From NCBI GenBank assembly GCA_964036665.1, contig OZ038530.1, forward strand, positions 16,514,001 to 16,578,000: a DNA stretch of 64,000 nt, in the 5' to 3' direction. Position 1 is the stretch's first letter, and each line of letters opens with the position of its first letter. This DNA is from Gordius sp. MW1. Its lineage: Eukaryota; Nematomorpha; Gordioida; Gordea; Gordiidae. A program made the translations under genes and the position numbers. Positions 56,854 to 64,000 of this stretch are shown here, one piece after another. The notes under the pieces were generated by a model. It worked only from the letters and a program-made list of their open reading frames with translations. It was not told the DNA's origin and made no database searches.

Positions 56854-59703
56854 TATTATTTTATACTTCTGAAAATACTCATAATTTATAAAGGAAATCG
56901 AAGAAAGTAGGCAAGTTTTAAATAGCTTTATTCAATCACATAAAATAAAAAGACAGATTAACAATTTTTAGCATGCATTATATATAGATGGTTCAAGGTC
57001 AAGCAGCCAATTTTCTTATGAACTTAATATAATCACAAAAACGTTCAAAATTAATTCAAACTGAATTGCATGAGTGATAAGAAAATTAACTTTAATTAAG
57101 GTAGCCGCAAAAAATTTAATTATCATAAATTGCGAAAGAAATATGGGATTTTTTGAATATGAACATTTATAGAATTTGCGCTAGTGTCGATTACTTTAAA
57201 AATTTTGATAATAATTTATTTAGGTTTTTAAAGCCATTAAACATTTAACACTCAATTCTTAATTAATAACATATATATGAATAAATTTTATATTAATTTT
57301 GACCTATTTGTCAGCCGAGTTATCCCTATCCCTAGACCGTTTAAAGGCATATAAGTCCCATTTAAATATTATCTTATTTTCTTTAAGCGTCATTTGTGTT
57401 ATATAAAAAAATTTAATTTTTAGCAGCTCTATTATAATAAAAATAATATAAGTGCAAAGGATTAAAATTAATTGTATAAGTATTAAAAATCTCTATTTTT
57501 TTTAATTTACTACTGAGCCGATAAAACCTTGTTCGGTAAGGCAGTGGATCCCAAACTCTTTTGGCCCCCTAATAATTTTAAAAAGACCTATGCCCCATTT
57601 TATTATGTCTATCAAAAAATAAAAATTTTAAGCAATAAATAAATTTATTTTGTATAATTCTATAAAAAAATAAAAATACAAGCCAATTAATTGGCCACAA
57701 AAATTAAGTGAAAATCGTAGGAATTGTGCTCAACTCAATTAAAACTCAGCCCACCTGAAACACCAATCTTAGATATGTAAAGTAAAAAATATAATTGAAT
57801 ACAGTAATGCATTATATAATAAGGTTATAAGAAAATTATGAAATATTTCTTAATTATATTAAAGTAAGTTATAGGTGAAATTATTTAAATCAGATAATAA
57901 TAGGCATTTTTTTAATAACTAAATGTGCTAATATTATTTCATTATATATATCTTTATATAACATATATACATATATTATATAATATAACAAATATAGATA
58001 TTAAATATATCTATATATGTACTAAATGTCTTTATATATGTTTTAAATTGCCAATTTTAACCATATTAGTTGAGCTGCTTTTAATCGAGATGAGCAGGAG
58101 CGAATCGTAGGAGTGAGATGAATGAGCCTGATGAATTGAAGCAAGTTTTTGATTAAGCTCGATATTAATACGCTTAAGCCTATCGCTTAATGAAAAGATG
58201 CCCAAATTAATTCTATTATTGAATAATAAGCTTCCATTTGCTCTTATGCCTGTTTTAGTTATATGTACATAAATAAGTAAACGCTTTTAAGTAAGTTTGA
58301 CATAAAATACTTTTATAACCAAAATTTCTGGGAGTTTTCTAATTTAATTTCTTCGTTTGTTTAAATAACGGTTTTTCTTAATCAATAACATCGGCAATAT
58401 TTAAAATGGCATTAACTAAATAGTCATAATATAACCAAAAATTTTAGATTGTTTAGTGGATATCGGGGTAGTTTTAGACCGGGGTCACTCATAGCATGTA
58501 ATTATTTCTAAAATTATTAGATAGAACCATGTATATTTTGTCATAAGATATTTAGAAAATTGGTTTGGTAAGATAAATGTTTTTTAGTGGCTCTGACAAA
58601 TTTTGTACGACTCAAATTATTTTGGTTCAATATATTTAATTAACTTAAAATTAATTTTATAAAGGGATATTTATCATATTACTACCGTCTGGTTTTAACG
58701 AATAAGATAAATTAAAATTTATATGAAAAATAGGGGTAGGGAGTAATCGGGGGTTAGAGTTGGCCCTCTGTTTGTTCGTTCATTCATTTTCGTGTATTTT
58801 ACCATAATTAAGAATTACAAAATAAATAATAATTTTGGAAAGTTGGTTTTATCGAGAGTCTCGGTATGGTAAAGATATTTCGGTCACGTGGGCCCATTGT
58901 CAAGGAAAAAAGTTGTCGTTATTTAGACGTATTCAGAATCAGAATCAACAATAAATATCGCATGTAATTCAATAAACATGACGCAATTACAGATATTTAC
59001 AGTGAGCATCACAAACAAAAGAAATTTTTAAATTTAATTATGAAAATTAAAACAAAAATAATTCTTGGCCCAAGGCATTAAAATACCCACTCGACTTTTT
59101 AAATAATATAAATATAAACCTTGGATCTATATAATCCAAAAAAAATCAAAAGTGCACAAAAATTGATGATATATTTTGTTAGTCTATTCAAATTTTATTG
59201 CACCCATCACTTTATTAAAGAATATTAAATTATGGACATCGACTCAAAAAATGATAGATATTGTTATATATTTCAATATAAATGTTAATCAAAAAGGACT
59301 TTTTGGAAAGCTTTGACAGCCCTTTAATAATTTGAAAAATAACCTTAAAACCCTTTTTAGATCCTAGAAAATCAACTTATTTATTTTTAATATTTAACAA
59401 ATATTACACATTGGTATGATTGTCCACTCTAGCTTTTGTTTTAAACAAGAATTTGGGTACAGAGAATAAATAAAATTTTATTTAGATAGATGACACACCT
59501 TTAAAAAAGTTTATATTCTGCCATTTTATTCAGAAAGCTTTAAACATGTTTAAAGTAAAATTGTTTCATATGTGAATAATTATGACATCAATAATGACAG
59601 GGTTTTATTTTATATAACATATCAATATAATATAAATAAATAACTCATAAATACATATGATTGATAATTCTAACTTTGAGTAAAGTATAACATATTTGAA
59701 TAC
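56854..59703. other. Intergenic, AT-rich; TATA-type simple sequence at 57940-58020
   Basis: No gene recognised. The stretch at 57940-58020 is mostly alternating T/A with ATATAT runs. The G+C-richer piece at 58860-58910 has no family signature. Confidence 0.35.
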
Positions 59704-60654
59704 TTATTCAAAATTAAATTTTGGCTTTTCACAACATTTTGATGGTGGCACCGTCCAATTATATTGATAGGAAAGGAATACTAGATATTCTTTTACACAA
59801 ATCTTTTTTGACTTGACATACAACTCATACATGTTAAGCATGTCATTCATACTTTGTTTATGCATTATAACATAACTTTCATTACACCCACGTGTTATAT
59901 ATTCTGTGTTGAATCGTTGATCATGCAATCGGGTAATATTTAATGGAGCTGTCCATACACCTAAACTAGTATCTTCATTATTATAAATTTGTAAAAATTG
60001 AGCATTGATTGAAATAAATTTCACAATATTATATGACAAAATATAGCCTCCCCCTCTTGCATAAGGCAAATAATAATCACACAAAAACCAAGAATGTTCA
60101 GCCCATTTTCCAAAAGTTTTAACATTTGCATTGCCCACAAAATAGCCCATATACAAGCTATTAGAGGCTTGTAACAAATCATTGCTCAAAATATCAAGTT
60201 TTACAAAGGAATCATCATCCACCTTTAACAAATAATTAAAAACAAAATTCTTGTGTGCCCAAGAAAGCATAGATAACAATTTATTGCTTATTAATTGATA
60301 GCCTTCTATTATATCTGGTAAAAATATGATGTCATGATATATGGAATTTTCCTTTTCAAGTGTTTTTAATAGAATTAAATCAAGATTAGATGTGCCAATA
60401 AAAAATCTGTATTGTGTGCTTTGGGATTTTAATTTCACCCACGTATTCCTAATCATATATCGTTCATCTTTATTTTGAGGTGCAGTCATTATAATAATAA
60501 AAAGGTGTGTCTTTGGCAATGATTTGGTTAGGTTGGAAATCAAACTTGTCCTTTCCAAGTTCCAATTTGCAAACATCAATAATAAAATGAGATGTAATAA
60601 TATAATATAGACATATAGAATATTTATATATTTAGAATTTATCAATCTAGCCAT
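59704..60654 (-). CDS. B3GALT6: Beta-1,3-galactosyltransferase 6 (GAG linker galactosyltransferase II)
   Basis: A GT31 Golgi enzyme that adds the second galactose of the tetrasaccharide linking glycosaminoglycans to proteoglycan core proteins. Single exon, 316 residues, close to human B3GALT6 (329), which is also intronless. It is a type II membrane protein: short basic N-terminus, membrane segment about residues 9-29 (YVYIILLHLILLLMF). Motifs: MIRNTWVKL (residues 67-75), the metal-binding DDD at 146-148 within LLKVDDDSFVKLD, WFLCDYYLPYARGGGYILS, NEDTSLGVWTAPLNI, HDQRFNTEYITRGC, MHKQSMNDML and PPSKCCEK near the end. These last blocks separate B3GALT6 from other B3GALTs. No truncation is seen. 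A MITE begins about 50 bp upstream of the start codon. Confidence 0.95.
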   Translation of the reverse strand: MARLINSKYINILYVYIILLHLILLLMFANWNLERTSLISNLTKSLPKTHLFIIIMTAPQNKDERYMIRNTWVKLKSQSTQYRFFIGTSNLDLILLKTLEKENSIYHDIIFLPDIIEGYQLISNKLLSMLSWAHKNFVFNYLLKVDDDSFVKLDILSNDLLQASNSLYMGYFVGNANVKTFGKWAEHSWFLCDYYLPYARGGGYILSYNIVKFISINAQFLQIYNNEDTSLGVWTAPLNITRLHDQRFNTEYITRGCNESYVIMHKQSMNDMLNMYELYVKSKKICVKEYLVFLSYQYNWTVPPSKCCEKPKFNFE

Positions 60655-60705
60655 AATATGTTTTTAAATTACGACATTTAATATATGCCTTACAAAACAA
60701 CGAAT

Positions 60706-60932
60706 ACCCGTCAAAGTAGCAGAATGATGAAAAAGTAGCAGAAAAATATTTTTTTAGATAATCAAGATATTAGAGTTAAATCTCAAATGGGGAGAGAATT
60801 TCTGATGTATTCCTAACCCTAACCCTATACTGCATAATTATAGGTTAAAACTTAAATTTTATGTTAAAACCTGAACAATCTTAATGAATTCTGACCAATT
60901 TAGCTGCTATTTTTCTGCTACTTTGACCGGGT
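60706..60932. mobile_element. MITE carrying telomere-like hexamers, upstream of B3GALT6
   Basis: The ends are ACCCGTCAAAGTAGCAGAA and TTCTGCTACTTTGACCGGGT. Internally, CTCAAATGGGGAGAGAATTT and CCTAACCCTAACCCTA form the reverse complement of the module inside 46643-46874, although the terminal repeats differ. It begins about 50 bp from the B3GALT6 ATG. Confidence 0.85.
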
Positions 60933-60967
60933 GCCTAAAACAACATATGATTAAATACGGAATGCAC

Positions 60968-61144
60968 GGTGGCCCGTCAACTCGCCGAAAACAATCTTGC
61001 CGAATTTAATGTCCCCAAGCTAAAAAATGTCCCCAAATTTTTGAATGGGGGACGATTTTAAGCTGGGGGACATTAAACAACCAATCAGAAAATGTCCCTT
61101 GGTGAGTTTCGACGAGATTGTTTTCGGCGAGTTGATAGGGCACC
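60968..61144. mobile_element. 177-bp MITE with perfect 9-bp target duplication (Mutator-like)
   Basis: The ends are inverted repeats of about 30 bp: GGTGGCCCGTCAACTCGCCG and CGGCGAGTTGATAGGGCACC, each continuing into AAAACAATCT or its complement. The nonamer GGAATGCAC flanks both sides (60959-60967 and 61145-61153). Internally AATGTCCCC/GGGGGACATT repeats form further hairpins. The 9-bp duplication and long terminal repeats fit Mutator-like elements; the class is inference. Confidence 0.9.
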
Positions 61145-61173
61145 GGAATGCACGTAAAATTGTACATTTAATC

Positions 61174-61456
61174 CTGCCGAACAGCTGATAATTTTTCAGC
61201 AAATATTACAAGCGCCATATTGTGGGAAATTAAAACAATAGAATTCAGCATAATTTATTGTTCTAATTTACTTATTTTTTTTAATTTATAAATTAAGCTA
61301 TTAGTCTTATTTATTTTCTACAATATTGTATCGTGGAGAAGTATAAATATACCTATTTTTGTGTTTTTCCTACAATATGACAGCTATTTTGGTGTCTGAA
61401 TGATTTTACTAGTAGAAAACAGCTGTTCGGCAGTCTATGATTTTATTAGTCTATGC
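61174..61456. mobile_element. Second copy of the 50.6-kb inverted-repeat element
   Basis: Left end CTGCCGAACAGCTGATAA, right end CAGCTGTTCGGCAGTCTATG then ATTTTATTAGTCTATG. Collinear with 50592-50900 across the interior (CAAGCGCCAT, CAATAGAATTCAGCA, GCTATTAGTCTTATTTATTT). The outer ~22 bp of the left terminal repeat is missing. Confidence 0.85.
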
Positions 61457-61467
61457 GTATAGCTAAT

Positions 61468-61980
61468 TTAGTGATGGTGAAATAGCGTTTGATAGGCGCT
61501 AAAGCTATAGCACATAGTCACTCGGAAGCGCTAAAGTTATAGCAAATAGTCACGTGGAGGCGCTAAAGCTATAGCACATAGTCACTTAGAGGCGCTATAG
61601 CTATAGCACATAGTCACTTGGAGGCGCTAGAGGTGTAGCACCTAGACACATAAGGCGCTAGAGCTATAGCGTAGCGCTAACATTGTTATAAAATTTATAG
61701 GTTAAATTGCATTATTATGCCACAATGCAATTAATGATGCAATTTAACCTAAAATTATATAACAATGTTAGCGCCACGCTATAGCTATAGCGCATTACGT
61801 GCCTATGTGCTATAGCTCTAGCGCCTTATGTGACTATGTGCTATAGATCTAGCGCCTTCAAGTGATATGTGCTATAGCTTTAGCGCCTCCAAGTAACTAT
61901 GTGCTATAACTTTAGCGCATTCAACCGACTATGCTATGGAGAGGCGCTACACGCGCTGGTGCTAAGCGTTTCACCATCAC
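61468..61980. mobile_element. Foldback element with inverted subterminal repeat arrays
   Basis: Both flanks are TAGCTAAT (61460-61467 and 61981-61988). The outer ends are AGTGATGGTGAAA and TTTCACCATCAC. The left arm has about six ~33-bp units built on GGCGCTAAAGCTATAGCACA then TAGTCACTT. The right arm has a similar number in reverse orientation (GTGCTATAGCTTTAGCGCC). The centre (61680-61775) is itself inverted: TAACATTGTTATAAAATTTA, TAGGTTAAATTGCAT and complements. No coding frame. The architecture resembles foldback elements such as the Drosophila FB/Galileo type. Confidence 0.92.
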
Positions 61981-62158
61981 TAGCTAATATTCAACAATAA
62001 ATTTTCAATTTGTATGTGATCTTCCTATGGCAAAATTACTATAGAAGTCTTAAAATTTGCTATAAAACTAAAGTAGTTTTTCAAGGTATTTTTCTACATT
62101 TCATATATCTAGAAAATTGCGAACAATAATTCGTAATGTTTGTGATGATTAGCAATGC

Positions 62159-62286
62159 CATAGGCGTAGCCTGAATTTGAATAAGAGGGAAGCAATATAT
62201 AATAAGGGGTAAAATGGCAATTTTTTAAAGAACTTTATGGATTGAGAAAAGGGCAGTCGCCCCTCCCTGCCTCCCCCTGGTTACAA
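62159..62286. mobile_element. Decayed CATGGGCGTAGCC-family MITE (reverse)
   Basis: Left end CATAGGCGTAGCCTGAATTTG; interior GGGGTAAAATGGCAATTTTT and GGGCAGTCGCCCCTCCCTGC; the right end fades out at CCCCTGGTTAC. Confidence 0.65.
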
Positions 62287-64000
62287 CAGCAAAGCCATTT
62301 AAAAACTGGAGACCTTTCAATATGCCTATAGCTGTCGCTAGAATTGAAAGGATGCCGGGATTTTAGAAGGTCGTTTATCCTAAACAATTGTTTTATATAG
62401 CAAAGGATAATAGTCTGTGCATTTAAATTAATAGGCTTAAACCCCTAATATTAATCTCTTTGAAATCTCGTCCTTAATGTTTATTCAGGTAAACAATTGA
62501 AAGCAAAGCATTCAAAGTTTACTTCTCTCACAAAGATTTACATTTATAATGTTTATATATTCCTAGATATCGGAAGGCTTGCTACATCCATTAGGAACTC
62601 CTATATCATGTTAAATTTTTTAGAGCATTTTATACAACTTAAATACATTCATATTGGAAAAAAATTGAGTGAGAACTTTAGTTTAGTTATTTAAAAATTT
62701 TAGAAGCAAGTTATATTTTAATATGTTTCAGGATAAAAAATTTTGATCAGAGAGCACTAAAATTCCCCCACCCCCTTGGCTAAGCCAAAACGTAGAAAGT
62801 CACAATCTCTGTAACATCGATATTAAGATGGCACATATGTTAAAAACTACTAAACCCTTTTTAAATTACAATCTTGATAAAGCTTCTTTTTAGCAGTTTC
62901 TGCAGCCATGATTATTTTAATGCACTGGTTATTTTATTGAGTGTAAAATTTATATAAAAAACAAGCCTCAGAGAAAACCCTTTTTAATTCTTATCTGGGT
63001 TGAATAACGACACTGTGGTCGCAGCCATATGAAAGACACTTTTTTTACCTGTTTATCATGAAATAATTACAATGAAAATGCCAAGAGCACATGCTAATAT
63101 CAGTTTATTGACCTATTATGATCAAAACTCCCCCACTTACTTTTTGGCTTATCAATTTTCTCTAAATACACTTTTAGTGATTTAGATAAAGAATTTGTTT
63201 TTTAGTAGCCCACATATCATGCTTATCTTTTTAAATATGTTAGAAATATCTTGGAGACCAAAAAAGCATACCTAACATTACTATTTGTGTTGATAAGTAA
63301 CAGAAGATTCAATTCCTAAATCTTTTTATTATTGAGAATAATGTTGCGAGTAAAAAGATTTTATTGAAGGTGACAGAACGTTAGAAATAACGATATTAAT
63401 AGATTAATAACTGTACCAACTAAGTAAGAATTAAAAAATATTAATTTCTGAGCCCCAATCGGGCTCTAAAAGATTCCTGCATCATCTTGGATTATATTTA
63501 AATGTTCGAGCTTCTCAAATTGTATTTTAGATTTTTTAACTGCGAAGCAATGACTTTTAAACTTGAATTGAAAAATATGATGATAAAATCGATGCAAAAT
63601 AATGTAATTTTCAACAAATTATTGATCGCAATTTTTATGGTTTTTCTCAATTTTTTAGGCAATTATATTTATTGTATGCTACGATATAAATTTAGATTCA
63701 GAATTCTTAATTAGTTTAAATATTAAAAGGGCTTTTGGACGGGCATTACCAAAACACCAAGGTTGGATTAAGCTCAGCTCAATGAAAAACAATTCGCAGG
63801 CTCTTAATTCCCCTAAGCAAGTGTTATTAATAAAAAAATTAGAACCTTAAATGTTAATCTCCACCTATCACAGGCATTAAATGCTGTCAAGTTGAAAAGG
63901 GGAATTAACTGAAAAAGAATTTTATAGAGGAAATTCATGTTAGTTTTAAAAGCGGGTATTTATTATCGAGATAATTTGGTTTTTTGAATTAGAACAAATG
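62287..64000. other. Right end of window, no gene recognised
   Basis: AT-rich. Two similar segments, each with an ATGGCTGC on the minus strand followed about 40-50 nt on by an AATT.AAAAAGGGTTT block, occur at about 62870-62910 and 62975-63032 and may be an old local duplication. Open frames near 62497-62694 and 63502-63714 are hydrophobic, low-complexity and unassignable. Confidence 0.35.

Noticed and set aside
61468-61980. Evenly spaced ~33-bp repeats that look like a CRISPR array.
   Set aside because: Units are imperfect, lack unique spacers, reverse orientation at the centre and are bounded by a target duplication; the context is animal DNA.

Overview
The window is animal nuclear DNA: very AT-rich, with dispersed multi-exon genes on both strands, GT-AG introns, and products typical of metazoans (ELMO/CED-12, an RGK-type GTPase, a reprolysin-like metalloprotease, V-ATPase subunit d, ATG7, MANF, B3GALT6). 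I cannot name the species. No bacterial, plastid or CRISPR signature is present. Introns are strongly bimodal. Many are only 33-47 nt, while others run from several hundred to several thousand nt and are filled with transposon remnants.

Layout: 0.3-5.8 kb (+) the 3' two thirds of an ELMO gene; 8.4-8.7 kb (+) a two-exon gene for an unrecognised 69-residue helical protein; 11.1-17.6 kb (-) catalytic exons of an M12B (ADAMTS/ADAM-like) metalloprotease, with a tandem repeat array and a CCCGAA-rich hAT-type element in its introns; 19.5-28.0 kb (-) an RGK GTPase with a very long N-terminal extension and a hAT relic plus a giant inverted repeat in its introns; 28-39 kb gene-poor, with MITEs; 39.2-43.4 kb (-) a complete eight-exon V-ATPase subunit d; 43.5-45.2 kb a decayed reverse-transcriptase element bounded by ~90-bp direct repeats; 46.9-54.1 kb (+) a complete eleven-exon ATG7; 55.1-55.9 kb (-) a complete four-exon MANF/CDNF that has lost its C-terminal CXXC; 59.7-60.7 kb (-) an intronless B3GALT6; 60.7-62.3 kb a cluster of four inverted-repeat elements, including a foldback element.

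The genes do not form an operon or a single pathway. Several serve endomembrane or lysosomal functions (V-ATPase d, ATG7, MANF, B3GALT6), which is more likely chance than a cluster. Exon joins were inferred by reading GT/AG sites against remembered protein families. The ATG7, V-ATPase d and MANF models keep phase throughout and give full-length proteins, so they are solid. ELMO and the metalloprotease each lack at least one exon I could not find.

The main discoveries are mobile-element biology: a hAT family with one transposase relic and two deletion derivatives, each with near-perfect 8-bp target duplications; a much commoner MITE family whose ends begin CATGGGCGTAGCC; a MITE that landed on an ATG7 splice acceptor and ballooned a tiny intron; a foldback element with subterminal repeat arrays; and two unrelated MITEs that share an internal telomere-like module.
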